DNA of 36,328 nt from Porticoccus sp. (GCA_002733125.1 NVUM01000008.1:77690-114017); one strand, 5' to 3'; counted from the first letter of the stretch, positions 16,327 to 26,188 are shown. Notes: generated from the sequence alone by a model not told the origin. Made by a program: numbers and translations.

Positions 16327-17016
16327 TCAGGCTCTCTTCCTGCGCACGATCTGGTAGTTCCTCAGCAGGTATTTCACCGGGGCCGCCAGGCCGCTGATGA
16401 TGTGCACCAGGCGGGTGAAGGGGAAGATCAGAAACAGGGTCATGCCCAGGAAAACGTGCAGTTTGTACACCAGCGACACCGGGGCAATGGATGCCGCCGC
16501 CTCCATGGGTTGCAGCAGTACCAGTGACTGGGCCCAGTTGGCCAGCATCACCATTACCGAACCGTCCATATGCTGGCTCGACGCATAGATGGTGCTGAGC
16601 CCCAGGATTAGCTGGATATACAGTAATACCAGCACCAGCAGGTCGGAGAAGCTGCTGCTCGCCCGCACTCGAGGGTCGGTGAAACGGCGTACGATCAGCA
16701 TGGTCAGGCCGACGAAGCAGAGCGCACCAAACAGCCCGCCCGACACCATGGCCAGCAGTTGTTTGTTCGGTGTGGAAATGACATGGTGGTAGATGAATTC
16801 CGGTGTCAGCAGTCCCACCAGGTGACCGGCCAGCACAAACAGGATGCCGACATGAAAGGCATTGCTGGCCAGCCGCATGCCCCTGGTCCGCAGGATTTGG
16901 CTGGAGCCCGCTTTCCAGGAGTACTGTTCGCGGTCGTAACGGGCCCAGCAACCGACCACGCAGACCAGCAGTGCCAGATAGGGGTAGACCCCAAAAAGAA
17001 TCGTGTTGATATCCAT
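16327..17016 (-). CDS. narI: Respiratory nitrate reductase gamma subunit NarI
   Basis: A 229-residue membrane subunit with about five transmembrane helices. It oxidises quinol at the periplasmic side and passes electrons through two b hemes to NarH. The four expected heme-ligand histidines are present at H55, H65, H187 and H205, nearly the same numbering as in E. coli NarI. The length matches the family. It starts 10 bp after narJ on the same strand, the standard narGHJI order. Electron supply would come from ubiquinol, which links it to the ubiTUV genes nearby. Confidence 0.96.
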   Translation of the reverse strand: MDINTILFGVYPYLALLVCVVGCWARYDREQYSWKAGSSQILRTRGMRLASNAFHVGILFVLAGHLVGLLTPEFIYHHVISTPNKQLLAMVSGGLFGALCFVGLTMLIVRRFTDPRVRASSSFSDLLVLVLLYIQLILGLSTIYASSQHMDGSVMVMLANWAQSLVLLQPMEAAASIAPVSLVYKLHVFLGMTLFLIFPFTRLVHIISGLAAPVKYLLRNYQIVRRKRA

Positions 17017-17026
17017 GATAGTTTCC

Positions 17027-17722
17027 TCAGTTTGCCCAGCGAATGGCTACGCTGTCGTTAGGGGATCGTTGTGGGGGTTGCGGCGTATTGGAGGGGCAGC
17101 TATCCCCGCCCCCAGCACCAAAGGTGACCGCTTCTTCCTCCCAGATTTTGTCCAGTGCCTCGGGGGTGTCGTCTCGCTGTTCACTGGCAGTTTTTGCGCG
17201 CAGTTCCTCGACGTCTACTGGAACGCCGCTGATCATCAGCAAGCTGTCAAAGAGTGTGTCGTAGGGTGAACCGCGCTCCTTGAGACGTGCGCTCAGCAGG
17301 CCGAGGATATGGGCCACATCCGCCAGTCCCTCGCGGGCCTCCATATCCGGGCGGTGGGCCAGGAATTCCAGATAGAGGGGAATGAAATCCGGCAATTCCC
17401 GCACGTCAATGTGGAAGCCCTGGCTGCGGTAAACAGCCAGCAGATCCACCATGGCCTGGCCGCGGTCACGGGATTCACCGTGCACGTGTTCGAACAGCAG
17501 CAGTGACAGGGCGCGACCCCGGTCAAACAAACCGGTATAGCATTCCTGAGCATCCATCAGGTCGCCGTCATAAATCTGATGCAGCAGGGCCGTGAGCCGC
17601 TGGCGCATGTCAGGAGAAATCTCCCGCGCGTCCAGAATCACAGATTCCAGTTCAGCCACAAGCGGTTGCAGTTTGGCGCTGGGATAATCCATCAGTCGGG
17701 AGATGATTTTGAGAATATCCAT
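17027..17722 (-). CDS. narJ: Nitrate reductase assembly chaperone NarJ
   Basis: A 231-residue cytoplasmic helical protein of the NarJ/TorD chaperone family. It binds apo-NarG and holds it back from the membrane until the molybdenum cofactor and iron-sulfur centres are in place; it is not part of the final enzyme. The N-terminal L-M-D-Y-P-S and the central D-L-L-A-V-Y-R-S-Q-G-F region with P-D-F-I-P-L-Y-L-E-F-L match NarJ. It begins 3 bp after narH and ends 10 bp before narI. Confidence 0.94.
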   Translation of the reverse strand: MDILKIISRLMDYPSAKLQPLVAELESVILDAREISPDMRQRLTALLHQIYDGDLMDAQECYTGLFDRGRALSLLLFEHVHGESRDRGQAMVDLLAVYRSQGFHIDVRELPDFIPLYLEFLAHRPDMEAREGLADVAHILGLLSARLKERGSPYDTLFDSLLMISGVPVDVEELRAKTASEQRDDTPEALDKIWEEEAVTFGAGGGDSCPSNTPQPPQRSPNDSVAIRWAN

Positions 17723-17725
17723 GTT

Positions 17726-19267
17726 CTACTCCTCCCACATCTGGACGGTCTGGATCACATCCCGCCGGGTGGTTTTTTTTGTGCCGAACAGGTTGATATC
17801 CGACTCGCCGGTGGAGCAGCCGTTGCCGAATGAGAAGCCGCAGCCGCCGCGCTCGGCGAAGGCCTCGGACATGGCTTCCTCCCGGTGGGCGGTGGGAATC
17901 ACGTAACGGTCCTCGTAGTTGGCGATGGCCAGGTAGCGGTACATGTCCTCCACCTGCAGGGTGGTGAGCCCCACCTCCTCGAGAATCTGCTGGTCGTCAA
18001 AGCCCTCAACAATCTGGGCGCGCTTGTAGGCACGCATTGCCAGCAGGCGTTTCAGCGCCAGCAGCACCGGTGCCTCGTCACCGGCAGTGAGCAGGTTGGC
18101 CAGGTACTTGACCGGAATGCGCAGGGAATCCACATCGGGAATGATGCCGTTCATACCAACGTGTCCGGCATCCACTGCAGACTGGATCGGCGACAGCGGC
18201 GGCACGTACCAGACCATCGGCAGGGTGCGGTATTCCGGGTGCAGCGGCAGGGCCAGCTGCCAGTCGACGGCCAGTTTGTAGACCGGCGATTGTTGGGCCG
18301 CTTCGATCACGGAGTCCGGCACACCATCTTTTCTAGCCTGTGCAATCACTGCCGGGTCGTGGGGATCAAGGAAGATTTCCAGCTGTTTTTTGTACAGGTC
18401 CTGCTCGGACTCGGTGCTGGCCACTTCGTGGATGCGGTCGGCGTCATAGAGCAGTACGCCCAGGTAGCGGATGCGGCCCACGCAGGTTTCCGAACAGATC
18501 GTGGGCTGGCCCGCTTCAATACGCGGGTAGCAGAAGATGCATTTCTCTGACTTGCCGGATTTCCAGTTGAAGTAGATCTTCTTGTAGGGACATCCGGACA
18601 CGCACATGCGCCAGCCGCGGCACTTCTCCTGGTCGATCAGAACAATACCGTCCTCCTCGCGCTTGTAGATGGCGCCGGAGGGGCAGGCAGCCGCGCAGGT
18701 GGGGTTGAGGCAGTGCTCGCACAGTCGTGGCAGGTACATCATGAAGGTGTTCTCGAACTCGCCGTAGATCTCTTTCTGGATGTTGTCGAAATTGCGGTCG
18801 ACACTGCGCTTTTTGAACTCGGTGCCGAGAATTTCTTCCCAGTTTGGGCCCCACTCGATTTTCTCCATGCGCTTGCCGGATATCAGCGAGCGCGGACGCG
18901 CGGTGGGCTGGTGTTTGCCCAGCGGGGCGGTGTGCAAATGCTGGTAGTCGAAATCGAACGGCTCGTAGTAGTCGTCGATTTCCGGCAGGTCGGGGTTGGC
19001 GAAGATGTTCGCCAGCACCCGGAACTTGCCGCCGATTTTCGGGTTGATGGAGCCGTCGCGGTTGCGCACCCAGCCGCCGTTCCATTTGTCCTGGTTTTCC
19101 CACTCCTTGGGGTAGCCGATGCCGGGTTTGGTCTCGACGTTGTTGAACCAGGCGTATTCCATGCCCTCGCGGGAGGTCCAGACATTTTTACAGGTGATGG
19201 AACAGGTGTGGCAGCCGATGCACTTGTCCAGGTTCAGCACCATGCCAACTTGTGAGCGTATTTTCAT
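17726..19267 (-). CDS. narH: Respiratory nitrate reductase beta subunit NarH
   Basis: A 513-residue electron-transfer subunit. Four cysteine clusters are visible: C-I-G-C-H-T-C near residue 18, C-E-H-C-L-N-P-T-C-A-A-A-C-P near 185, C-R-G-W-R-M-C-V-S-G-C-P, and C-I-F-C with later cysteines. The Trp in the third replaces a Cys, which is the known basis of one [3Fe-4S] centre beside three [4Fe-4S] centres. It carries electrons from NarI to NarG on the cytoplasmic face. The length matches the family. It starts 12 bp after narG and runs almost directly into narJ. Confidence 0.97.
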   Translation of the reverse strand: MKIRSQVGMVLNLDKCIGCHTCSITCKNVWTSREGMEYAWFNNVETKPGIGYPKEWENQDKWNGGWVRNRDGSINPKIGGKFRVLANIFANPDLPEIDDYYEPFDFDYQHLHTAPLGKHQPTARPRSLISGKRMEKIEWGPNWEEILGTEFKKRSVDRNFDNIQKEIYGEFENTFMMYLPRLCEHCLNPTCAAACPSGAIYKREEDGIVLIDQEKCRGWRMCVSGCPYKKIYFNWKSGKSEKCIFCYPRIEAGQPTICSETCVGRIRYLGVLLYDADRIHEVASTESEQDLYKKQLEIFLDPHDPAVIAQARKDGVPDSVIEAAQQSPVYKLAVDWQLALPLHPEYRTLPMVWYVPPLSPIQSAVDAGHVGMNGIIPDVDSLRIPVKYLANLLTAGDEAPVLLALKRLLAMRAYKRAQIVEGFDDQQILEEVGLTTLQVEDMYRYLAIANYEDRYVIPTAHREEAMSEAFAERGGCGFSFGNGCSTGESDINLFGTKKTTRRDVIQTVQMWEE

Positions 19268-19279
19268 TGTGATGCCTCC

Positions 19280-22200
19280 TTAAACGTCCTGGGGAAGTGG
19301 TTGCGGCAGGTCGTCGGTATCCGAGCCCTCCAGCCAATCCACCTTGTTCATTTTGCGCACCACCACGAACTCGTCGCGGTTGCAGCCGACGGTGCCGTAG
19401 TAGTTGAAGCCATAGGACTGTTGTGCGTAGCCACCGATCATATGCGTCGGTTTCATGACTATCCGGGTCACCGAGTTGTGGTGGCCACCCCGGGTGCCGG
19501 TCATTTCCGAGCCGGGGGTATTCACGATGCGCTCCTGGGCGTGGTACATCATCACCATGCCCTCGTTGACCCGCTGGCTGACCACTACCCGGCAGGCGAT
19601 GGCGCCGTTGACGTTGAATACTTCCACCCAGTCGTTGTCCTCAATACCGGCTTTTTGTGCATCCACTTCGCTCATCCAAATAATCGGCCCGCCCCGGGAC
19701 AGGGTCAGCATCAGCAGGTTATCTGAGTAGGTGCTGTGGATGCCCCATTTCTGGTGGGGTGTGATCCAGTTCAGAACAATCTCGGTATGGCCGTTGGGTT
19801 GCTTGCCCTTCACCAGGTCGATGGACTTGGTGCAGATCGGCGGTCGGTAGGACACCATTTGTTCGCCGAATGCCTGCATCCACCTATGGTCCTGGTAGAA
19901 CTGCTGACGCCCGGTGATGGTACGCCAGGGAATCAGCTCATGGACGTTGGTGTAACCGGCGTTATAGCTGACGTGTTCATCCTCCAGCCCTGACCAGGTG
20001 GGCGAGGAGATGATCTTGCGCGGCTGTGCCTGGATGTCGCGGAAGCGAATTTTTTCATCGTGCTTTGGTTCCGCAAGGTGCTTGTGGTCGCGCCCCGTGA
20101 GTTTACCGAGCGCATCCCAAGCTTTAACCGCCACATTGCCGTTGGTCTCCGGCGCCAGACTGAGTACCATTTCGGCGGCGTCGATAGCGGTATCGATGCG
20201 CGGTTGTCCGTGACTGATACCCTCTTCGGTAACGGTGTAATTCAGTTTGCGCAGCAGTTCCACTTCTTCATCGGTGTTCCAGCCGATGCCCTTGCCACCG
20301 TTACCGAGTTTTTCCAGCAGCGGTCCCAGGGAGGTAAACTTTTTGTATGTATTGGGGTAGTCCCGCTCCACCGCCACGATGTTCGGTGCGGTTTTGCCGG
20401 GAATCAGCTCGCACTCGCCCTTCTTCCAGTCCTGTACCTCGAAGGGTTGCGACAACTCTCCGGGAGTATCGTGGAGGGTGGGCACGGTGACGATATCGGT
20501 CTCCACGCCGAGGTTGTCGTTCAGGGCGGAGATCTCCGAGAACTTTTTGGCGATGCCCTTGTAGATGTCCCAGTCAGAGCGCGCTTCCCAGGCTGGATCG
20601 GCGGCTTTTGACAGCGGGTGGATAAAGGGGTGCATGTCCGAGGTGTTGAGGTCGTCCTTCTCGTACCAGGTGGCGGTAGGCAACACGATATCTGAGTACA
20701 GGGCGGTGGAGGACATGCGGAAGTCCAGGGTGACCACCAGGTCCAGTTTGCCCTCGGGACCTTGTTCCTCAAAGTCGATTTCCTTGGGAATCAGGTCACT
20801 ACCGCGGGCGAAGTTATCCTCGTTCATAACACCGTTGTTGGTGCCGAGCAGGTACTTGAGCATGTACTCGTGGCCCTTGCCGGATGAGCCGAGCAGGTTG
20901 GATCGCCAGATAAACATATTGCGTGGAAAGTTGGCGGGGTTGTCCGGTTGTTCAGAAGCAAATTTCAAATGCCCGGATTTTAGTTGCTGGACGACATAAT
21001 CCTTCGGATCCATGCCGGCTTCAGCAGCTTCACGGGCAACCTGTAGCGGGTTACGGTTGAGCTGCGGCGCCGAGGGTAGCCAGCCCATGCGTTCGGCCTT
21101 GATGTTGTAGTCGAGCATGTGCTCCGGCCACTGGGATTTGTCCGCCAGTGGTGACAACACCTCGTGGACACTGACTTTCTCGTGGCGCCATTGGGAGCTG
21201 TGATTGTAGAAGAAGCTGGTGCCGTTCATCTGGCGCGGCGGACGGCTCCAGTCCAGACCAAAGGCCAATGGCAGCCAACCGGTCTGCGGGCGCAGTTTTT
21301 CCTGGCCCACGTAATGTGCCCAGCCACCACCGCTCTGGCCGACACAGCCGCACATGATGAGCATATTGATCAGCGCGCGATAGCTCATATCCATGTGATA
21401 CCAGTGGTTCATGCCGGCACCGACGATGATCATGGATTTGCCGCTGGTTTTGTTGGCGTTGTCGGCGAACTCCCTGGCCACCTGGATAACGCGGTCTCGG
21501 GGCACGCCGGTGATTTTCTCCTGCCAGGCGGGGGTGAAGGGGCTGTCGTCGTCGTAACTGGCGGCGACATTGCCACCGCCGAGGCCGCGGTCGATGCCGT
21601 AGTTGGCCATGGTCAGGTCGTAGACGGTGGCGACTCTGGCGGTGGAACCGTCGCCCAGTTGAATCTCCCGCACCGGCACCAGTCGAGGCAGAACATCGTC
21701 GTGCTCGCAGTAGTTCCAGTGCTCGTTGCGTTCATCTGCGGCAAAGTGCGGGAAGGCCACAGCCACGGTGTTGTCACCAATCAGCGAGAGCTGCAGTTTG
21801 ACATCATTGCCATTCTCCCCCTCACGTGGCTCGATATTCCATTTGCCCTGTTCGCCCCAGCGGTAGCCGACGGAGCCCAGCGGTGATACCAGTTCGCCAC
21901 TGGGTTCATCCAGTGCGATGGTTTTCCACTCAGGGTTGTTGTCCTGGCCGAGTTTGCCGTCCAGGTCGGAAGCTCGCAGGAAGCGGGTGGGGCAGTAGTG
22001 GCCGTCTTTCTCCTCCAGCAGCACCAGCATCGGCATGTCGGAGTAGCGGCGCACGTACTCGGTGAAGTACTCACTGGGTTTCTCCAGGTGAAACTCTTTG
22101 AGAATCACGTGACCAAAGGCCATGCCGAGGGCCGCATCGGTACCCTGTTTAGGGCTCAGCCAGATATCGGTCAGCTTCGCCACTTCGGCGTAGTCGGGGG

Positions 22201-23047
22201 TGATGGCGACGGTTTTGGCACCTTTGTAACGCACTTCGGTAAGGAAGTGAGCATCGGGGGTCCGGGTCTGGGGCACGTTGGAACCCCAGGCGATGATGTA
22301 GTTGGAGTTGTACCAGTCGGCGGACTCCGGTACATCGGTCTGCTCGCCCCAGGTCATCGGCGAGGCCGGTGGCAGGTCGCAGTACCAGTCGTAGAAGCTC
22401 AGGCACACGCCACCGATCAGCGACAGGTAGCGGGAGCCGGCGGCATAGGACACCATCGACATGGCGGGAATCGGGGAGAAACCGATGATGCGATCGGGAC
22501 CGTACTGTTTGGCGGTATACACATTGGCGGCGGCGATGATTTCATTGACTTCCTCCCAGGAAGATCGAATGTAGCCGCCCAGGCCGCGTGTGCTCTTGTA
22601 GCTCTTGGCCCGTAGCGGGTCTTCGACGATAAAAGCCCAGGCATCTACCGGGTTGTCGAACCGCTTGCGGGCGTCGCGCCACAGTTTCAACAGCGGCTTG
22701 CGCACCTTGGGGTACTTGAGGCGGTTGGCGCTGTAGATGTACCAGGAATAGCTGGCGCCTCGGGGGCAGCCGCGGGGTTCGTGGTTGGGCAGGTCCGGGC
22801 GGGTGCGCGGGTAATCGGTCTGCTGGGTTTCCCAGGTGATCAGACCGTTCTTGACGTAGATTTTCCAGCTGCAGGAACCGGTGCAGTTGACGCCGTGGGT
22901 GGAGCGCACAATCTTGTCGTGCTGCCAGCGCTGGCGGTAGCTGTTTTCCCATTCACGATTCTGGTTGCGGGTCTCGCCGTGACCGTGGGCAAACTCTCCT
23001 GTGACGGTTTTCTTGAAGAACTGCAAGCTGTCGATGAAGTGACTCAT
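19280..23047 (-). CDS. narG: Respiratory nitrate reductase alpha subunit NarG
   Basis: A 1255-residue molybdoenzyme of the DMSO-reductase family that reduces nitrate to nitrite with bis-MGD in the cytoplasm. The N-terminal FS0 cluster motif has H51, C55, C59 and C94, with His as first ligand as in membrane-bound Nar enzymes. W-Y-N-S-N-Y-I-I-A-W-G-S-N-V-P-Q-T-R-T-P-D-A-H is the conserved active-site stretch that carries the Mo-ligand Asp. No twin-arginine signal is present, as expected for NarG. It follows narK2 by 57 bp, which contain a small hairpin. It depends on MobA/MoaA/MoeB from the left part of the window. Confidence 0.98.
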   Translation of the reverse strand: MSHFIDSLQFFKKTVTGEFAHGHGETRNQNREWENSYRQRWQHDKIVRSTHGVNCTGSCSWKIYVKNGLITWETQQTDYPRTRPDLPNHEPRGCPRGASYSWYIYSANRLKYPKVRKPLLKLWRDARKRFDNPVDAWAFIVEDPLRAKSYKSTRGLGGYIRSSWEEVNEIIAAANVYTAKQYGPDRIIGFSPIPAMSMVSYAAGSRYLSLIGGVCLSFYDWYCDLPPASPMTWGEQTDVPESADWYNSNYIIAWGSNVPQTRTPDAHFLTEVRYKGAKTVAITPDYAEVAKLTDIWLSPKQGTDAALGMAFGHVILKEFHLEKPSEYFTEYVRRYSDMPMLVLLEEKDGHYCPTRFLRASDLDGKLGQDNNPEWKTIALDEPSGELVSPLGSVGYRWGEQGKWNIEPREGENGNDVKLQLSLIGDNTVAVAFPHFAADERNEHWNYCEHDDVLPRLVPVREIQLGDGSTARVATVYDLTMANYGIDRGLGGGNVAASYDDDSPFTPAWQEKITGVPRDRVIQVAREFADNANKTSGKSMIIVGAGMNHWYHMDMSYRALINMLIMCGCVGQSGGGWAHYVGQEKLRPQTGWLPLAFGLDWSRPPRQMNGTSFFYNHSSQWRHEKVSVHEVLSPLADKSQWPEHMLDYNIKAERMGWLPSAPQLNRNPLQVAREAAEAGMDPKDYVVQQLKSGHLKFASEQPDNPANFPRNMFIWRSNLLGSSGKGHEYMLKYLLGTNNGVMNEDNFARGSDLIPKEIDFEEQGPEGKLDLVVTLDFRMSSTALYSDIVLPTATWYEKDDLNTSDMHPFIHPLSKAADPAWEARSDWDIYKGIAKKFSEISALNDNLGVETDIVTVPTLHDTPGELSQPFEVQDWKKGECELIPGKTAPNIVAVERDYPNTYKKFTSLGPLLEKLGNGGKGIGWNTDEEVELLRKLNYTVTEEGISHGQPRIDTAIDAAEMVLSLAPETNGNVAVKAWDALGKLTGRDHKHLAEPKHDEKIRFRDIQAQPRKIISSPTWSGLEDEHVSYNAGYTNVHELIPWRTITGRQQFYQDHRWMQAFGEQMVSYRPPICTKSIDLVKGKQPNGHTEIVLNWITPHQKWGIHSTYSDNLLMLTLSRGGPIIWMSEVDAQKAGIEDNDWVEVFNVNGAIACRVVVSQRVNEGMVMMYHAQERIVNTPGSEMTGTRGGHHNSVTRIVMKPTHMIGGYAQQSYGFNYYGTVGCNRDEFVVVRKMNKVDWLEGSDTDDLPQPLPQDV

Positions 23048-23070
23048 AGCGTTACTCTCTCTTGATCGGT

Positions 23071-23084
23071 GGCAGTAAGCTGCC
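23071..23084. repeat. Small hairpin in the narK2-narG gap
   Basis: GGCAG-TAAG-CTGCC forms a five-pair stem 24 bases before the narG start codon. There is no T-run. It could mark an mRNA processing site that separates transporter and reductase segments; that is only an inference from position. Confidence 0.3.
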
Positions 23085-23104
23085 GACTCGGGTAGTGGCT
23101 TCAG

Positions 23105-24769
23105 TTACGGGTTGTAAAATTCGTCATCCTTGTGGAGGGTGAAATTCTCACCACATTTCGGGCAGTGAATTTCGGTGTCGCTGCGGTTTTTGCGCAGGTA
23201 AAACCACCAGTTAATACCGATACACACTGCATAGAAGGCGGCGAAACCGATCAGTGCCACTTCCGGGGTGGTGGCGGTGATCTGCTCTCCAATAACCTTG
23301 GGGATGTAGAACGCGCCGTACGCGGCCACCGCGGAAGTCCAGCCCAGTACCGGGCCGGCCTGCTCTTTTGGGAAGACCATGGCGATGGTGCGGAAGGTGG
23401 AGCCGTTGCCGATACCGGTGGCGGCGAACAGCACCAGGAACAGCAGGAAGAAGGGTAGGAAGAACTCCTCAGGGGTCGCGGAGTTGTAGGCGGCTTTCAT
23501 GTAGTAGGCCACGCCGAGGGCGCTGGCCACCATCACCACAGAGCAGATCTGGGTGACCATGGCGCCGCCCAGCTTGTCGGCAATCCAGCCGCCCACCGGG
23601 CGGATCAGCGCACCGATAAAGGGTCCCATCCAGGCATACATCAGGGCGCTGGGGCCGTTGGCGTTGATGGTGTCGTGGGTCATCACGCCGTCCACCATCA
23701 GGTGCTGGTAGCCGAAGATCACCTTGATGGCCAGCGGGAAGGAGGCGGCAAAGCCGATAAACGAGCCGAAGGTCATGGTGTAGATAACACTCATCACCCA
23801 GGTGTGCGGGTTGTTGAAGATCTTGTACTGTCGGGTCAGGCTGGTGCCAATGGCGCCGGGCAGCATTTTCAGCCAGAACACCGTGGAGCCGATCACCAGC
23901 ACCATGACGATTTCTTTTGGTACACCAAAGCCGGAACCGTTGGCGGATTCCGGTAACAACAGCCACAGGCCCACCGCGGCGGTGACGAAACCGATCAGCA
24001 GCATACCTGTGATCATGCCAAAACTGACCACCGTGTTCGGGAGGTCGGGCGACACCTCCTGGGAGCGGATGTTGTTCATGCCGAACCAGCCGGCGAAGGC
24101 CAGTGGAATCAGCAGCACCAGCCAGATGTAACCGGCGTTGTGAATCCAGGTTTCACTGCCTGCGGGTATCTTGCCGATCAGGGTGCCGGAGGTGTTTTCC
24201 AGAATCATGGAATCACCGCCGAACAGACCAAACGTCATCACCAGGGGGATCAGGATCTGCATGGTGGTGACCCCGAAATTGCCGAGGCCCGCGTTCAGAC
24301 CCAGTGCCAGCCCCTGTTGCTTTTTGGGGAAGAAGAAGCTGATGTTGGACATGGATGATGCGAAATTGCCGCCACCGAAGCCGGACAGCAGCGCCAGCGC
24401 CTGGAACACCCACAGTGGCGTGTTTTTATCCTGCAGGGCGATACCGGTACCGACGGCGGGGATCATCAATAGCGCAGTGGTGAAGAAAATGGTGTTGCGC
24501 CCGCCGCACAGCCGGATAAAAAAGCTGCTGGGTATTCGCAGGGTGGCGCCGGTCAGGCCGGCAATGGCGGTGAGGGTGAACAGCTCGGATTGGGCGAATG
24601 GAAAACCCAGGTTCAGCATCTGTACCGTGATAATGCCCCAGTAGAGCCACACGGCAAATCCGCACAGCAGGCTGGGAATCGATATCCAGAGATTTCGAGT
24701 GGCAATCTTTTTGCCTTCTGATTCCCAGAACCGGGTATCTTCGACATCCCATTTTTGTAGATCGGCCAT
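23105..24769 (-). CDS. narK2: Nitrate/nitrite transporter, NarK2 type
   Basis: A 554-residue major-facilitator protein of the nitrate/nitrite porter family with about twelve to fourteen helices. The N-terminal R-I-P-S-S-F-F-I-R and G-F-G-G-G-N-F-A-S-S-M-S-N-I-S-F-F-F-P motif, then G-L-N-A-G-L-G-N-F-G, match the NarK2 branch, usually a nitrate/nitrite exchanger. The final 20 residues after the last helix are hydrophilic and contain C-P-K-C (C536, C539) plus a His, unusual for a porter. It follows narK1 by 25 bp and precedes narG by 57 bp, so transport and reduction are expressed together. Confidence 0.93.
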   Translation of the reverse strand: MADLQKWDVEDTRFWESEGKKIATRNLWISIPSLLCGFAVWLYWGIITVQMLNLGFPFAQSELFTLTAIAGLTGATLRIPSSFFIRLCGGRNTIFFTTALLMIPAVGTGIALQDKNTPLWVFQALALLSGFGGGNFASSMSNISFFFPKKQQGLALGLNAGLGNFGVTTMQILIPLVMTFGLFGGDSMILENTSGTLIGKIPAGSETWIHNAGYIWLVLLIPLAFAGWFGMNNIRSQEVSPDLPNTVVSFGMITGMLLIGFVTAAVGLWLLLPESANGSGFGVPKEIVMVLVIGSTVFWLKMLPGAIGTSLTRQYKIFNNPHTWVMSVIYTMTFGSFIGFAASFPLAIKVIFGYQHLMVDGVMTHDTINANGPSALMYAWMGPFIGALIRPVGGWIADKLGGAMVTQICSVVMVASALGVAYYMKAAYNSATPEEFFLPFFLLFLVLFAATGIGNGSTFRTIAMVFPKEQAGPVLGWTSAVAAYGAFYIPKVIGEQITATTPEVALIGFAAFYAVCIGINWWFYLRKNRSDTEIHCPKCGENFTLHKDDEFYNP

Positions 24770-24794
24770 GATGGCTCTCCTCGTGAGTACAGTC

Positions 24795-26078
24795 TTATAA
24801 CGTTAAAAAATCGTCGGCTTTTGCCTGATCCAGCCGGTGCCGAAATTGATCAAGTTTGATGGCGTAAAACATCAGCACCATGCAGCCCGCCAGCACTCCG
24901 TAGAGCAACATGAAGCAGGAACTGCGAATGCCGGTGAGGTCAGCCGCCAAACCGAACAGGATGGGCAGCGAGAAGCCGCCGAGAGCGCCGATGGCGGCCA
25001 CCGCGCCGCCTACCACACCGACGTTATCCGGGTAATAGTCGTAGATAATCCGGTAGATGCTGGCCTTGCCGAAGCCCATCGCCAGCCCCATCACGAAGGT
25101 CAGTAGCACGAACACCCACAGGTTGATGTGGATGTTGAGGAACAGATTCTGCTCGATGCCGTGGATGGTCATGGTGGTGGGCGGGTAGGAGAGGAAAAAC
25201 AGGCACACCAGACACACCCAGAACACTGACCAGTTGATTCGGCGGGCGCCAAAGTTGTCGGCGAACCAGCCCCCCAGGGCGCGCACAATGGCCGCTGGCA
25301 GGGTGAACAGCATGGTGACAAAAGAGGCGGTTTTCAGGTCGAGGCCGTATTCGCCCACATAGTACTGGGGCAGCCACAGGGTCAGGGCCAGGAAACCGCC
25401 GAACACAAAATAGTAGTAGAGCCCGAAGCGCCACACCCGCAGTTCCCGCAGGGGGCGCATTTCCTCCGTCCAGGATTGCCTGGACCTGGTTCGTTGGCTT
25501 CTGTCCGAGGGCGACCAGCTAAAGAACCAGAACAGTATCGCGATTGCCAGCAGCACAGAGCCGTAGATATTGGGTACTGCCTGCCAACCATAAGAGAGGA
25601 TAATCAACGGTGCCACCAGGTTGGTGATGGCGGCCCCGGCATTGCCGGCACCGAAGATACCCATGGCGGTGCCTTGTTGTGAGGCCGGGAACCAGCCGGA
25701 AACCAGGCTGATCCCGGTGGCAAAGGTGCCTCCGGCGATACCCAGTACCAGGCCGATACTGAGAAACTGCCCAAAGGTCCTGGCGTAGGGGAGGGTGAAC
25801 AGCGCCAGCGCCACAATCAGCGATTGCACAAAAAATACCAGCCGACCGCCAAAATGCTCCGCCAGCACGCCGCTGATCAGTCGGGCCAGAGCACCGGTAA
25901 GAATCGGTGCCGCCACCAGCAGACCGAAGGCGGTTTCGCTCAGACCCAGGTCAGCTTTGATCTGCATGCCGAGAATGGCAAACAGGGTCCAGGTGGCAAA
26001 ATGGGCGGCAAAGGCGGTTGTGCAGATACCGAGGCTGTACCATTGAAGTGGCCGGTTTTGTGACTGGACTGTGGTCAT
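24795..26078 (-). CDS. narK1: Nitrate transporter, NarK1 type
   Basis: A 427-residue major-facilitator protein with about twelve helices and the shorter NarK1-type length. The nitrate-signature Gly-rich stretches are present: G-I-F-G-A-G-N-A-G-A-A-I-T-N (about residues 139-152) and a later G-V-V-G-G-A-V-A-A-I-G-A-L-G-G. NarK1-type members are generally proton/nitrate symporters that start import before nitrite is available for exchange. It is the first gene of the narK1-narK2-narGHJI-ppiC operon; a promoter with FNR and NarL sites lies upstream, facing narX. The predicted leader is about 24 bases and the ribosome site is weak. Confidence 0.92.
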   Translation of the reverse strand: MTTVQSQNRPLQWYSLGICTTAFAAHFATWTLFAILGMQIKADLGLSETAFGLLVAAPILTGALARLISGVLAEHFGGRLVFFVQSLIVALALFTLPYARTFGQFLSIGLVLGIAGGTFATGISLVSGWFPASQQGTAMGIFGAGNAGAAITNLVAPLIILSYGWQAVPNIYGSVLLAIAILFWFFSWSPSDRSQRTRSRQSWTEEMRPLRELRVWRFGLYYYFVFGGFLALTLWLPQYYVGEYGLDLKTASFVTMLFTLPAAIVRALGGWFADNFGARRINWSVFWVCLVCLFFLSYPPTTMTIHGIEQNLFLNIHINLWVFVLLTFVMGLAMGFGKASIYRIIYDYYPDNVGVVGGAVAAIGALGGFSLPILFGLAADLTGIRSSCFMLLYGVLAGCMVLMFYAIKLDQFRHRLDQAKADDFLTL

Positions 26079-26109
26079 GGGCTTTTCATTTTCTCCCGAA
26101 TGTGGTTTG

Positions 26110-26151
26110 AATGTAGTAACAGTGAGTGGCCCCGCACATGACCTGCATCAA
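26110..26151 (-). promoter_or_regulatory. narK1 promoter: FNR/DNR box and -10
   Basis: On the plus strand ATGAC-CTGC-ATCAA (26138-26151) matches eight of ten FNR half-site bases. On the minus strand TACATT (26110-26115) is a fair -10, putting the start near 26103; the box centre is then at -41.5. This would drive the whole nar operon under low oxygen. Confidence 0.68.
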
Positions 26152-26188
26152 TCATCGAACCGCTTGAATTTGATGAGGTTTTTTAAAG

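Noticed and set aside
18713-19255. 180-residue open frame on the plus strand opposite narH
   Set aside because: It lies wholly inside narH, whose cluster motifs are unmistakable; it has no family features and reflects the GC bias of the opposite codons.
26155-26175. Possible IHF site between the FNR and NarL sites of narK1
   Set aside because: The best register misses both the second base of the left part and the final purine of the consensus; not strong enough to list.
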